Shown here: positions 7,346 through 15,616 of the stretch, one piece after another
Layout: each line of letters starts with the position of its first letter
Position numbering within the stretch: position 1 is the first letter of the stretch
Source: a virus
Direction: 5' to 3' (one strand)
IMG/VR virus record: IMGVR_UViG_3300020411_000944
Location: 1 to 22,846 of that record
Length of the DNA: 22,846 nt
The notes under the pieces: generated by a model
Told to the model about the DNA's origin: nothing
The model's input: the letters and a program-made list of their open reading frames with translations, nothing else
Databases searched by the model: none
Position numbers and translations under genes: made by a program

Positions 7346-8018
7346 AATCCTCATTAGTTAGTATTCTTGCTAGACGTGCATTCATTAAAGCGATATCTTC
7401 CGATAATCCCTTCTCTTTAAATGCTTCTACAACGGTTTTCCAGCTATAACCTTTTTCTTCAAATAATGCTGTAGCTTTTTTTACTCCAATACCAGGTACT
7501 CCTGCGTAACCATCAGTATTGTCTCCAGCCATCGATTGAATTAGATGCCACTTAGCACCATCCTCTTTCGTGATTGTGAAAGATTCATCAAAGTTCCATA
7601 GCATCCCAGGAATTTGTTTCATGTCCTTATCAGGACTGACAATTATGTTGCCAGGATGTTTCGTTTGAAAAATTCCCATGCTGTCGTCTGCCTCCAATTT
7701 TGGCATCTTGATCACTGGGTATTCATCCTTAAGTTTGTTAATGACACGGCGATACCCGCAAGGTTTCTTACGGTTACGGTGTCCCTTGTAGTCAGCTTGG
7801 ATGTCCTTACGAAAGTTTTTACTGTCACTAAAGAACAGAATCATCTCATCGAAAGATCCAAACTTATTTGCAATCTTATTTAGTTCACGTTTGACACAGC
7901 TATAAGCATCTTTGAATGTAGAGGTAACAAGAATAACGTCATCTCCAAAATCAATTTCACTTTCTGCAGCTGCACAACACTTATAAACTATAAAGTCTGC
8001 ATCGCATAATAATTTCAT
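7281..8018 (-). CDS. 5'-3' exonuclease (T7 gp6-like, FEN family)
   Basis: The 245-residue protein has FEN/5'-nuclease metal sites: MKLLCDADFIVYK (D6 near the N-terminus), KLEADDSMGI (ExDD), VSPDKDMKQI (DxD), and a helix-3-turn-helix region MAGDNTDGYAGVPGIGVKKA that binds duplex DNA. T7 gp6 removes RNA primers and degrades host DNA from the ends and nicks made by endonuclease I, recycling nucleotides for phage replication. It starts 3 nt after the DNA polymerase stop, in the T7 order (polymerase then exonuclease). The length is shorter than T7 gp6 (300), mainly at the C-terminus. Function assignment is secure; host-DNA degradation is inferred from T7. Confidence 0.93.
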   Translation of the reverse strand: MKLLCDADFIVYKCCAAAESEIDFGDDVILVTSTFKDAYSCVKRELNKIANKFGSFDEMILFFSDSKNFRKDIQADYKGHRNRKKPCGYRRVINKLKDEYPVIKMPKLEADDSMGIFQTKHPGNIIVSPDKDMKQIPGMLWNFDESFTITKEDGAKWHLIQSMAGDNTDGYAGVPGIGVKKATALFEEKGYSWKTVVEAFKEKGLSEDIALMNARLARILTNEDYDDEKMEPIPWNPSPDYQINS

Positions 8019-8021
8019 AGG

Positions 8022-9284
8022 TTAGTGTACCTCAGCCCACGTAGCTCCTGATTTTGCTTCAGCTGCTATTGGTATTCTGAGGTTGTAGTACTCACCTGCT
8101 TGAGCTGCAGATAATTCAAGTAAGAACTTGAGATCTTCTACATCCTCTTCTTTACATTCATATTGTAGTTCATCATGAACGAATGCAAGTTGGTGAGCAG
8201 TTGGTGGTAAATTTTCATGTGTAATGTATAGCCAACGCTTCGCGACAATTCCCGCTGAGCATTGGAGTAAATAGTTGAGAGCTTTGTGTTGACTGTCTAC
8301 GAAGATTTTACGTCCGTCGATAGCCATGATCGTGCCTGTAGCAGACCTTTTCTTAACAGCCTGTAGTAGCTCTGATAATCCATCAATGGCTTCGATGAAC
8401 GCGGCTCGTACCTGTTTTCCTCTAGCTCTTGCTTTATCTGTCGATAGTTGTTTATCGACTGAGAGTCCAATTTTGACATCACCTGCTCCATATAAAAAGG
8501 CATACGAAATTGTCTTTACTTGGCGTCTTGTTACACCGATCTTATCTGCATTGACTTGGTGTATATCTCCGTTAAGGAGTATGTCGGCATATCTCCCACC
8601 GTCGTATCTGGCGAGGTAGTGAGCAAGCATCCTAAGTTCAATGCCACTAAGGTCAGCCCCGCACATAACCATTCCTGGCGAGGCGGTAAATAGTTTTCTA
8701 AATTCTTCACCTGCTGGTACCTGGGCTAAATTTGGTTTTCGATGGGCTGCTCGGAAAGTATTTGTACTCACTGAGCAATGATGGTGTATTCGGCTAGATG
8801 TCGTACATAGCTTCAGCCATGCGTTCACGCCTTCGGATATCATTCCTAATGCTTTCTTCAGTTCCAAGCATCGGAGAAATTGAAGAGCTATATCCGTCCC
8901 AATCTCCTTTAAGACGATCTCGTCTATCACGGGCTTCCCGTTGGAGCTTATTGATGACGGCTTCCAGCCATAGTGTGTTGTCAGTACCCATGCAATATGA
9001 TCTCTTGAAGTGGGGTTTAGTTCTTTGAGTCGGATGCTTTCAGCACCAGCGACATAGCCTTGGGTCCGATTATTTCGTTTAGGATTAAATACTGATCCTG
9101 CAACAAAAGGGTGCCTGTTTCGAAGTAGTTGAGTAAAGTCTTCCAACTCTGTTCTGAGAGACGATTCAAGTTCCCATGCAGAGCGTTCATTAAAGTACCA
9201 TCCATGTAATTCCTGTTGGGTGAGTATTGTTGCGACTGAATGCTCTAGCGCGCACCAGTCAGGTAAGGGTGAAAATGGTCGCAT
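8022..9284 (-). CDS. DNA polymerase, polymerase (5'-3') domain, separate reading frame
   Basis: This 420-residue frame carries the complete family A polymerase core: motif A GADLSGIELRMLAHY (D211), motif B/O-helix RRQVKTISYAFLYGAG (R253, K257, Y261) and motif C FVHDELQ (D371), with the upstream thumb/palm segment PNLAQVP. It lacks an exonuclease domain, which is encoded by the preceding frame (9245-9766) in the +0 frame, while this one is -1. The ATG at 9284 lies inside the end of the exonuclease gene, overlapping by 40 nt. T7 polymerase is one 704-residue chain; here 173+420 residues cover the same domains. Tyr at the O-helix position (T7 Y526, E. coli F762) is associated with lytic phages. 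See the finding on the split. Confidence 0.92.
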   Translation of the reverse strand: MRPFSPLPDWCALEHSVATILTQQELHGWYFNERSAWELESSLRTELEDFTQLLRNRHPFVAGSVFNPKRNNRTQGYVAGAESIRLKELNPTSRDHIAWVLTTHYGWKPSSISSNGKPVIDEIVLKEIGTDIALQFLRCLELKKALGMISEGVNAWLKLCTTSSRIHHHCSVSTNTFRAAHRKPNLAQVPAGEEFRKLFTASPGMVMCGADLSGIELRMLAHYLARYDGGRYADILLNGDIHQVNADKIGVTRRQVKTISYAFLYGAGDVKIGLSVDKQLSTDKARARGKQVRAAFIEAIDGLSELLQAVKKRSATGTIMAIDGRKIFVDSQHKALNYLLQCSAGIVAKRWLYITHENLPPTAHQLAFVHDELQYECKEEDVEDLKFLLELSAAQAGEYYNLRIPIAAEAKSGATWAEVH

Positions 9285-9766
9285 AATTTCTTTGTAACTT
9301 CTACGTCCTGAGCGCAGTAATCTTCCATTTCTTGACTCCACTCTGACCAATCACTCGTCTTACCAAACTCTCCTTTATATTCTCCAAGCCTATAACCGTA
9401 TGACTCAAGACTATGGCGGCCATAAAGTTGAAGTGGCATATGTCTCCACTTATGTTTATGATCTATGTCATAGAGATTTGGGTGGTATAGACGTGATAGA
9501 AGAAGAGTGTCAATAATACGAGCACGGGGAGTGAAATAGTTATATAATTTGCGAAGCACCGCGCAGTCAAAACCAATAACGTTGTGACCAACAATCGTGT
9601 CAGCAACAAGTAATTTATTAATTCCCTCACAAATGGAATACTTGTTATTCTTTTCATCATTGTAAGTTTCTATCTCATCTGTAGTGGAGTCGTATATTGC
9701 TATGCAATGAATACGTGTTACATCGTGCAGCAGACCATTTGTTTCCAGGTCAAACACGAGTGTCAT
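9245..9766 (-). CDS. DNA polymerase, 3'-5' proofreading exonuclease domain, separate reading frame
   Basis: The 173-residue protein is a DnaQ-like exonuclease domain: ExoI LVFDLETNG (D and E ligands at residues 5 and 7), ExoII GHNVIGFDCAVL (N and D), ExoIII YCAQDVEVTKKL (Y and D). It matches residues 1-200 of T7 gp5 and stops a short distance after ExoIII, at the hinge to the polymerase domain. ATG 9766 is chosen because it overlaps the upstream stop as ATGA and places ExoI close to the N-terminus as in T7; an ATG four codons upstream is possible. It would remove misincorporated nucleotides, either as a separate subunit binding the polymerase chain or through a frameshifted fusion. Confidence 0.9.
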   Translation of the reverse strand: MTLVFDLETNGLLHDVTRIHCIAIYDSTTDEIETYNDEKNNKYSICEGINKLLVADTIVGHNVIGFDCAVLRKLYNYFTPRARIIDTLLLSRLYHPNLYDIDHKHKWRHMPLQLYGRHSLESYGYRLGEYKGEFGKTSDWSEWSQEMEDYCAQDVEVTKKLCDHFHPYLTGAR

Positions 9767-9993
9767 TTCTTCATCCACTTATAAGTCTTATCTACAAACT
9801 TGGCTTTTTTCTTTGCCTCCTCGCTGGGTGGCTTAGGTTTATTCAATTTTGGTGGTTCCTTGGCATGTTCATACCAGGGATGTTCGTATAATCCTTCCTC
9901 AAAAATCCGTGGTTTCCGCTGTTTGGCTGGCTCCACGTAGAAAGGATGGTTCTTCAGCATCATTCTCACTAAATCTGCAGTTGGATAAGTCAT
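9763..9993 (-). CDS. Small basic, proline-rich protein of unknown function
   Basis: A 76-residue protein with MTYPTADLVRMMLKNHPFYVE at the N-terminus followed by a Lys/Pro/Glu-rich stretch and a basic tail (VDKTYKWMKK). I do not recognise a family. It lies between primase-helicase (overlap 95 nt) and the polymerase exonuclease gene (overlap ATGA), exactly in the replisome cluster. The coupling with the exonuclease gene supports its translation. A role as a replisome adaptor is only suggested by position. High Lys/Glu content with no hydrophobic core in the second half suggests a disordered tail. Confidence 0.62.
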   Translation of the reverse strand: MTYPTADLVRMMLKNHPFYVEPAKQRKPRIFEEGLYEHPWYEHAKEPPKLNKPKPPSEEAKKKAKFVDKTYKWMKK

Positions 9994-11506
9994 AAGTTAA
10001 TTTGCAAGCTATACCTGTCTCGCCTGAATAACGGTTTTTAAGGACTCTAAGAGTCGTATCGCTTCCTCCCTCTGTGGACTGTTGGTCTCGTTCAAGTCCA
10101 ACGACCGCATCTGATATTTGAGAAATACTATGAGATCCCCTAAGTTGCGACAGGGAAACTCTACCTCCTTCTTCATGTGATTTTCTGTCATTACTTGTAC
10201 GTCTTAAATGACTAACTAAGAAGAGAGTGATACCAGTACGTTCAACTAAACTACGAAGCTTAGTCATTGTCTGATCTATCATTCGTCTCTCATCCCCATC
10301 AAGTCCACTTAATAATATACTAAGATGGTCTAAGAATATAATACGACACTCCAATCCACTGGCAAGGTATTCGATCCTATTGTAAACCACGCTCGGATCA
10401 AAAGAACCGAAGCCATCAAACATGTAGAGATTCCAATTAGCAATGGTATTAGAAAAATGCTCTTTGAGTTCTTTTTCACTATGTTCACCTATGTGTAATG
10501 CTTTGCCTACAGCAGTAGACATAAGACCTAATGCTGTTTGTCGATTACTTGCTTCAAGATCCAAGAACCCAACTCGTTCCCCTTTGTTGAGGAGGTGAAC
10601 TGCAATTTCACGAGTGATCGTGGATTTTCCTTGACCAGTGCCACTAGTAAATGTGACAAGTGATCCGTACCTGATCCCTCGTAATTTCTTATTAAGTCCT
10701 TGGTATGGGTAGTCATGGTCTGATTCTTTCTGGGGTGTAGTTACTTCTTTAAGTAATGTTTTCGCATCGACTATTCCATCAGGTTGATATGGTTTAGCAT
10801 CCCATATAGCTTTCCTTATTGCTTCTGAGTCATTCGCTTGCAAAGCTTCCGAAGCGTCTTTATAGGATTGGAGCCTTGCAATTTTTGTCTTCCCTGGTGG
10901 TAGTACGCTTGCAGCATCTTCCGCTGCTTTTCTTCCAGCCTCATCTCCATCAAAGAAGAGAACAATTTCCTCATATCCTTGGAATAAATCGTATTGTTTT
11001 TGTATATCTTTCTTAGCTGAGGCAGCTCCATGTGGTAGTGATACATGAGGCCATCCAGTCATTGCCTCGTAGCCAGAGGCAGCATCTAGCTCCCCTTCAT
11101 AAACAATGATCCGTTTACCGCTACTAGGAAATAAATGCTGACCAAACAAAGTATCAGTAGATATCCCTTCATAATAGAAGTCCTTTTGCTTAGTCTTTAC
11201 CTTCGCTCCTTGAAGTATTCCATCGCTTGTGAAATAATGGAAGCGTAGGAGTTCTCCATCTCTGAAGATTTTATACTTTTGGTTTGTCGCCTCACTGATT
11301 CCTCTACGTTGCAGCCGTACGGCAGATCCTTTGAGTTGTACATTGGTTGACATTTCGTGATTGTGAATATTTTCCCCAGTCCCTGGGGTGCGGGTGTGAC
11401 ATACAAAGCAGTAGGTATGTCCATCTGAATACTCAGACTTAGCATCACTACTGCCACAGTTTTCACATGCTGTATGCCTAACAAATTCGCTCTCTACGTG
11501 AGCCAT
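9899..11506 (-). CDS. DNA primase-helicase, T7 gp4-like
   Basis: The 535-residue protein has, in order: a zinc-binding domain C14-x2-C17-x15-C33-x2-C36 (the same spacing as T7 gp4), a TOPRIM primase domain with E137 (VYEGELDA) and D186/D188 (FFDGDEAG), and a RecA-like helicase domain with Walker A SGTGQGKST (residues 288-296), Walker B IIFLDHLSI and a SQLRGSHSISQ motif near the C-terminus. It ends in an acidic tail ending in Phe, as T7 gp4 does for polymerase binding. It unwinds DNA as a ring and synthesises primers for lagging-strand synthesis. An internal Met52 could give a shorter helicase-only form like gp4B, but no strong ribosome site is visible. It overlaps endonuclease I by 13 nt. Confidence 0.96.
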   Translation of the reverse strand: MAHVESEFVRHTACENCGSSDAKSEYSDGHTYCFVCHTRTPGTGENIHNHEMSTNVQLKGSAVRLQRRGISEATNQKYKIFRDGELLRFHYFTSDGILQGAKVKTKQKDFYYEGISTDTLFGQHLFPSSGKRIIVYEGELDAASGYEAMTGWPHVSLPHGAASAKKDIQKQYDLFQGYEEIVLFFDGDEAGRKAAEDAASVLPPGKTKIARLQSYKDASEALQANDSEAIRKAIWDAKPYQPDGIVDAKTLLKEVTTPQKESDHDYPYQGLNKKLRGIRYGSLVTFTSGTGQGKSTITREIAVHLLNKGERVGFLDLEASNRQTALGLMSTAVGKALHIGEHSEKELKEHFSNTIANWNLYMFDGFGSFDPSVVYNRIEYLASGLECRIIFLDHLSILLSGLDGDERRMIDQTMTKLRSLVERTGITLFLVSHLRRTSNDRKSHEEGGRVSLSQLRGSHSISQISDAVVGLERDQQSTEGGSDTTLRVLKNRYSGETGIACKLTYDLSNCRFSENDAEEPSFLRGASQTAETTDF

Positions 11507-11844
11507 TCTATTGGTATGTTATGGTACGCACACCAGGGGATTTTGTGGCGATCACACCATTGTGCGTACGTTGTCTTTGATTTTTTTGAGATCTTATTGT
11601 ATGGAGCTTGGAAGACCATTCTCAAGTCTATATCTGGATGTTGCTCCACTACATTCTTGACTTTACGGCGGTCAGCTGAATCCCAATATCCTTTGCATTC
11701 TAAGTAAACGCCGTTGTTTAAGAGAAAGTCTGGTGAATAATTATGTTGTATTTCATATGGAATCCTTGTCGGTTCATATTCATAATCAATCTTTAATTCA
11801 CATAATAAATCTGAGACCTTTTCTTCTAACTCAGACCTGAACAT
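11494..11844 (-). CDS. Endonuclease I, T7 gp3-like Holliday junction resolvase
   Basis: The 116-residue protein aligns by eye with T7 gp3: LEEKVSDLLCELKIDYEYE, YSPDFLL, YLECKGYW and DRRKVKNVVEQHPDID. The catalytic acidic residues and Lys of the PD-(D/E)XK fold are present (E near the N-terminus, D of SPDF, E-x-K of LECKG). The enzyme cuts branched DNA, resolving replication and packaging intermediates, and also breaks down host DNA. It is shorter than T7 gp3 (149), lacking the extended basic C-terminus. Its ATG overlaps the end of the SSB gene by one base and its stop overlaps the primase start, so it sits in the T7 order 2.5-3-4. Confidence 0.94.
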   Translation of the reverse strand: MFRSELEEKVSDLLCELKIDYEYEPTRIPYEIQHNYSPDFLLNNGVYLECKGYWDSADRRKVKNVVEQHPDIDLRMVFQAPYNKISKKSKTTYAQWCDRHKIPWCAYHNIPIEWLT

Positions 11845-12413
11845 TAGAAGTCATCTTCTACTGAAGATGGTGTCCCGACTGCTTCTACGTTAGGTTCACC
11901 TGCCTTGTAGCCACTGGTCTTGCCGAATAACTCAGCTACACCTGACTCATCTAAGTCACCTGTATCCACACCAGCTCCACCTTGACAAGTTACAACCTGT
12001 ACTCCAGATAACTTTAGAGATGTACCATATGAGATACCGTCTCTGAGGAGATAAGGTTTTTGTATGAATCCCAACTTGACTGTACTTCCAGCATAGACAG
12101 GAAGATTAGGGTCAGTAATAGGACTACCTTCTGTATCGACCACTGGTGGTCTTTTATCCTCACTCCATGAGAACTTAATGATGTATTTTCCATCTGATAC
12201 TTCCTCCCAAGGTTCTGGCTTTAGTGATGATCTTTTAGGGTTCTTGAGTTTAGACTCGGCCCACTTAAGACAATCAGTTCTTTCTTCTTCTAACTTATCA
12301 ATCAAGTCTTGTCCTACTACAGCTCTCAAGCTATAGCCATACTGACTCGGCTTCATTACAGCCTGATAACCCTCTAATACAACAGGATCAGGTGTGACGT
12401 GGATGTTTCTCAT
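11844..12413 (-). CDS. Single-stranded DNA-binding protein, T7 gp2.5-like
   Basis: The 189-residue protein has an OB-fold-sized body with alternating beta segments (KYIIKFSWSE, STVKLGFIQKPYLL, TSLKLSGVQVV) and ends SSVEDDF: an acidic C-terminal tail with a terminal Phe, the hallmark of gp2.5, which contacts the polymerase and helicase. It coats single-stranded DNA and promotes strand annealing. It is located between a 66-residue gene and endonuclease I, the same order as T7. The start overlaps the upstream stop as TAATG. Shorter than T7 gp2.5 (232) mainly in the middle. Overall identity is low by eye, but tail, length and synteny agree. Confidence 0.88.
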   Translation of the reverse strand: MRNIHVTPDPVVLEGYQAVMKPSQYGYSLRAVVGQDLIDKLEEERTDCLKWAESKLKNPKRSSLKPEPWEEVSDGKYIIKFSWSEDKRPPVVDTEGSPITDPNLPVYAGSTVKLGFIQKPYLLRDGISYGTSLKLSGVQVVTCQGGAGVDTGDLDESGVAELFGKTSGYKAGEPNVEAVGTPSSVEDDF

Positions 12414-12613
12414 TACTTAGAAGCCTCGCTAGGTGTGAGTGCTTTAAGCTCCTTAGCAATTGACTCTTTATATTCAGTCAACTCATTGATACGTGCCTCA
12501 ATGTTCTTTAGTTGATTCTCTTTAGCTTCTCTCTCTGCCTGTTGTAGCCTCTCTTCTGAGACAACAATTACACGTGTGGGAGCAAAGAAGCTATCAAATA
12601 ATGATGTGTACAT
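12413..12613 (-). CDS. Small coiled-coil protein in the position of T7 gene 2
   Basis: A 66-residue protein: a short hydrophobic/aromatic N-terminus (SLFDSFFAPTRVIVV) then a long charged helix (SEERLQQAEREAKENQ onward) with heptad-like spacing of Leu/Ile, suggesting a coiled coil. It starts one base after the RNA polymerase stop (TAAATG) and its stop overlaps the SSB start (TAATG), so it is translated with them. T7 gene 2, encoding the host RNA polymerase inhibitor of similar size, sits near this position, but I see no sequence similarity, so this is only positional. Function unknown. Confidence 0.75.
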   Translation of the reverse strand: MYTSLFDSFFAPTRVIVVSEERLQQAEREAKENQLKNIEARINELTEYKESIAKELKALTPSEASK

Positions 12614-14953
12614 TTAACAAAAAAAGTAAGTGGATTCAATTACTGACTCAGGTTTAAGGTCGCCAATAATCGGTGGTTCAGTTTCCGCACCTATCTGGTT
12701 AGCGAAATCTGTTAGGTAATCATGCTCTGCGAACAGGTGCATGTATTTCTCTCTGACAATTTTAGATAACTCAGTCATATCAGTAGCTCTACATAAGACA
12801 CTATCATGTATCAAAGCTATTGGATTGTTAAAGTCTAAAGCTGATAGACATAAAAGAGAAGCGTCTAATGAATGTATAAGATTAGGGGCAGTAGCAGCCT
12901 TATGTCTAGCTTTATCTACCGTCCCTGTATCTCCAGTAGACACCCTCATATTACATTGACCTAAGACTTGTAAGGTTATACGTTCATATTCTTTCTTGAA
13001 TATCTGTTGAGATACAATGAAACCTGATGGTGTTACCCACTCAAGTTCAGTAGCTCCACGTTTAATCGCTTTACTTACCTCATCTTCTATCCATTTCATA
13101 ACCCTCATAGGGCCAGGTACTATGACATTCATAGCATCTCTAACAGCTTTAACTGTTTGAGTTAAATCTTCCTTATCAATCTCTATATCCTTATCCTTTA
13201 AAGCATCCCTGATGTACGTCCTATTAGAGAATGGCTTTGCATTGTATGGTATCGTCATTACTGTACGCTTTGTACATTTACGATCCCAGTCAGGGCGTAG
13301 CTTTAGAGGTATATTTGGTTTAGATGTTTCAGCTATTACTTTATAAGCATCTTGCGGCTTATCTGATGGTAATACATTAACAAGTTGAGCTGTTGATTTA
13401 TCTTTAGCGAGACCTGCTAGTATTTGTAAACCACTACATGTAGCGTCTATAGCTATAGGTAAGCCAGTGCTAATTCGATCTCTCTTTATAACACAATGAT
13501 ACATTTCGTCACATGCTGCAAGGAATTGCCACGGTTCCTCAGCTCCCTCCCATAAAGGTAGGTTATCTATAGGATCTGTAGCTATTAATTCTATTTCATG
13601 CTCTGATCTGTATGTCCAACTAAGACGATCATCAAGCGTCTCTTTATCTAGACCAAATGTAGTAGCAACTTGAAACCTTATCCATCTCTCTGCTTCCTCA
13701 TCCATGAAGGATTCATCAGCGAAACGAATAAGACTCTTACCCCAGTCGGTGTCTTGAGGTGTTAGGAATGCAGGTATAGGGTAGATCCGACCTCGGTAAT
13801 CAAATGACCACGGAATATAGAACTTTTCTTTATCCTTAAAGCGTTCTACTGTTTCCATAGTCATCCTTGTACGACATGACTTCTTAAATTCCTGTGCCAT
13901 TAGGTTTCTAACCTCAGACACTTTCCTTCTCCATGTCTTCCTTGACTCAGCATTCTCTGCTATGTCATAAGGTTTGGGTGGTAGATCGTAATTACATATA
14001 GGTTGAAATTTACCCACACTCCTACCCATTGACTGAAGTATTTCAGACACCTTAACAGTCAATGGGTTCAGGGTATAAGCAACCTTTTGTATTTTGTTAA
14101 GGAACTTAAAAGGTTTTTCTCCCTGTATACATGACGACTCAGACCTACGAACCATATCATGACCACGCATGATCTCATTAAGCAAGTAACCACCTGGCTT
14201 TTCAGGTGTCCAGTCATTCGGCTCAATCAACATAGGCCAAGCTAATGGACTGAATAATTCAGCATTATACATGACCTGATCTTTGATAGCCATGAACTCA
14301 GCTGTAGGTACTACGTAACTGTTCTTCTTCCTACCCTTATAGATAATCTGTTTCTCAAACCATTTACTTGTGTCTATGATACAGCTAAGTAACCAACCTC
14401 CTAGCTTAACTCTATTAGCCCTACCCCATGTCGTCCATTGTTGTACCTTATATCTATTCATTAAGGTTTGTATTACTACAATCTTTTGATCTGTACCTAT
14501 GGATTTATGCCAGTAGTTCTTCTTAAGAGTGTTAAGCAGCCCAGGTGCATGTCTTTCATAATGTCTCATCTGACATTCATTCTCTACACCTTTGCCAATA
14601 GCATCACATATATTCTGTATCTGATTACTATCTTCTTTATGGCTAAAGACTTTATCTATTGTTATCTTACATGCTATAGCTGCAGCCGCAAGTGGTTCAA
14701 TGTCAGCTAAGTATTGTTTAATCTCCTTGAATGATTGACCAGTATGACCTTTATGTATTCGTAAATTAGTTTCTTTGATTCTTTCTACTACTAAAGGTAG
14801 TAAAGCATCAATGGTTGTTACTCCATACACAGAAGCTGAAGCATACTCTTTATCTTCAAGGTTTTTAGTATTGTCTCTTAGACGTTTTAATCCTTGAGCA
14901 ATTGCATCACGTTCGTGGTTGATTTGCTCATCTATTTGAGCAGGTGTTGGCAT
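12614..14953 (-). CDS. Phage single-subunit DNA-directed RNA polymerase, T7 gp1-like
   Basis: The 779-residue protein contains the T7 RNA polymerase motifs: FDYRGRIYPIP (residues 384-394, active-site DxxGR-like region), motif A AIDATCSGLQ (D503; T7 D537), motif B TKRTVMTIPYNAKPF (K562 and Y570; T7 K631 and Y639) and motif C ALIHDSVL (D717; T7 D812), preceded by IHSLDASLL. It is about 100 residues shorter than T7's 883, mostly in the N-terminal and loop regions, as in other cyanophage enzymes. It transcribes the phage's middle and late genes; no phage promoter consensus could be recognised. Tyr570 is the 2'-OH discriminator. Start ATG overlaps the preceding small gene stop (TAATG). Confidence 0.97.
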   Translation of the reverse strand: MPTPAQIDEQINHERDAIAQGLKRLRDNTKNLEDKEYASASVYGVTTIDALLPLVVERIKETNLRIHKGHTGQSFKEIKQYLADIEPLAAAAIACKITIDKVFSHKEDSNQIQNICDAIGKGVENECQMRHYERHAPGLLNTLKKNYWHKSIGTDQKIVVIQTLMNRYKVQQWTTWGRANRVKLGGWLLSCIIDTSKWFEKQIIYKGRKKNSYVVPTAEFMAIKDQVMYNAELFSPLAWPMLIEPNDWTPEKPGGYLLNEIMRGHDMVRRSESSCIQGEKPFKFLNKIQKVAYTLNPLTVKVSEILQSMGRSVGKFQPICNYDLPPKPYDIAENAESRKTWRRKVSEVRNLMAQEFKKSCRTRMTMETVERFKDKEKFYIPWSFDYRGRIYPIPAFLTPQDTDWGKSLIRFADESFMDEEAERWIRFQVATTFGLDKETLDDRLSWTYRSEHEIELIATDPIDNLPLWEGAEEPWQFLAACDEMYHCVIKRDRISTGLPIAIDATCSGLQILAGLAKDKSTAQLVNVLPSDKPQDAYKVIAETSKPNIPLKLRPDWDRKCTKRTVMTIPYNAKPFSNRTYIRDALKDKDIEIDKEDLTQTVKAVRDAMNVIVPGPMRVMKWIEDEVSKAIKRGATELEWVTPSGFIVSQQIFKKEYERITLQVLGQCNMRVSTGDTGTVDKARHKAATAPNLIHSLDASLLCLSALDFNNPIALIHDSVLCRATDMTELSKIVREKYMHLFAEHDYLTDFANQIGAETEPPIIGDLKPESVIESTYFFC

Positions 14954-15072
14954 TAGGTTACATCATCAATAAGTTGTTCTTCCATAAGTTTTATTAATTC
15001 ATCCCTGTATGGATGATCCTTTACGTCCTTGATTAATTCAGCTAGACGTATCTGCCTTGTGCGTTTGTTCAC
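14953..15072 (-). CDS. Very small protein immediately before RNA polymerase
   Basis: A 39-residue frame from GTG 15072: basic N-terminus (NKRTRQIRLAEL), then KDVKDHPYRDELIK and LMEEQLIDDVT, an amphipathic helical pattern. The stop codon overlaps the RNA polymerase ATG (TAATG), the coupling used repeatedly in this genome. It overlaps the upstream gene end by 35 nt. No ATG is available; GTG 15072 is the nearest plausible start and another GTG lies 15 codons upstream at 15117. It contains an in-frame CAAGGAC motif (Lys-Asp), shared with neighbours. No family recognised; real translation is plausible but not certain. Confidence 0.5.
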   Translation of the reverse strand: MNKRTRQIRLAELIKDVKDHPYRDELIKLMEEQLIDDVT

Positions 15073-15376
15073 GGTTCTCTGGGTGTGGTGATAGTTTATG
15101 TATTGCTTCGTGATCACACACTACAAATTCATGTGTGTTCACTAGCTTTCTGATCTTATTCTCTGCTGCAGATCTATACTTATATGAATACTCCTTAACC
15201 TTACCAGTCTTCAATGATGTAGCTCTTATAACGCAATCATGGCTGCTAGGTAGTAACCAATTAGCCACATAAAATGCATAGAACTGATCATAAGGTATGG
15301 ATGGAAAGTATTCATACTCTGTATCTGCTACAGCTCTCCAATTGTTTGGATAATACTGTTTAGATTTCTTTTTCAT
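15038..15376 (-). CDS. Unknown early protein (112 aa)
   Basis: The 112-residue product starts MKKKSKQYYPNNWRA and contains YEYFPSIPYDQFYAFYVAN, a beta-rich SHDCVIRATSLKTGKVKEY segment and a C-terminal His/Pro/Asn-rich tail. I selected ATG 15376 over the far upstream ATG at 15445 because the extension reads through the previous gene in another frame. It overlaps the upstream gene by 17 nt. The pattern of a short conserved Trp/Tyr N-terminal region and an RNA/DNA-interaction-like basic middle (YKYRSAAENKIRK) is typical of small early phage proteins, but I recognise no family and propose no function. Confidence 0.72.
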   Translation of the reverse strand: MKKKSKQYYPNNWRAVADTEYEYFPSIPYDQFYAFYVANWLLPSSHDCVIRATSLKTGKVKEYSYKYRSAAENKIRKLVNTHEFVVCDHEAIHKLSPHPENREQTHKADTSS

Positions 15377-15614
15377 AGTCCTTAAAATCCTTTGTTTGAT
15401 CATAGTCTTTGCCAGTCCACACTTCACGTGTGTCCTCATCTTCACAGGGTATTACGTCCTTGAGTTCTTCATCGAGTAACCCTGCTAAGTTGATAGCACG
15501 ATAGCCAGCTTCGATGTTATCTGCACCTTGTACTATGTACTCATTCTTGTTAGTTAGCACGACAAATCTCCTAAGTGGAATGTCACTTAAGCGCGCGTGA
15601 TTGTGAAGATTCAT
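15360..15614 (-). CDS. Unknown early protein (84 aa)
   Basis: An 84-residue acidic protein: RRFVVLTNKNEYIVQGADNIEA suggests a small beta-hairpin domain followed by helix, then LKDVIPCEDEDTREVW and a charged tail (DYDQTKDFKDYEKEI). Its ATG comes 2 nt after the stop of the 43-residue basic gene. It carries one CAAGGAC motif in frame (LKDV). It overlaps the downstream gene by 17 nt. I do not recognise a family. It lies in the early operon just before RNA polymerase, where T7 encodes host-takeover factors. Confidence 0.7.
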   Translation of the reverse strand: MNLHNHARLSDIPLRRFVVLTNKNEYIVQGADNIEAGYRAINLAGLLDEELKDVIPCEDEDTREVWTGKDYDQTKDFKDYEKEI

Positions 15615-15616
15615 TG

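Noticed and set aside
14954-15037. A non-coding gap before RNA polymerase
   Set aside because: It is covered by the 39-codon frame whose stop overlaps the polymerase ATG.
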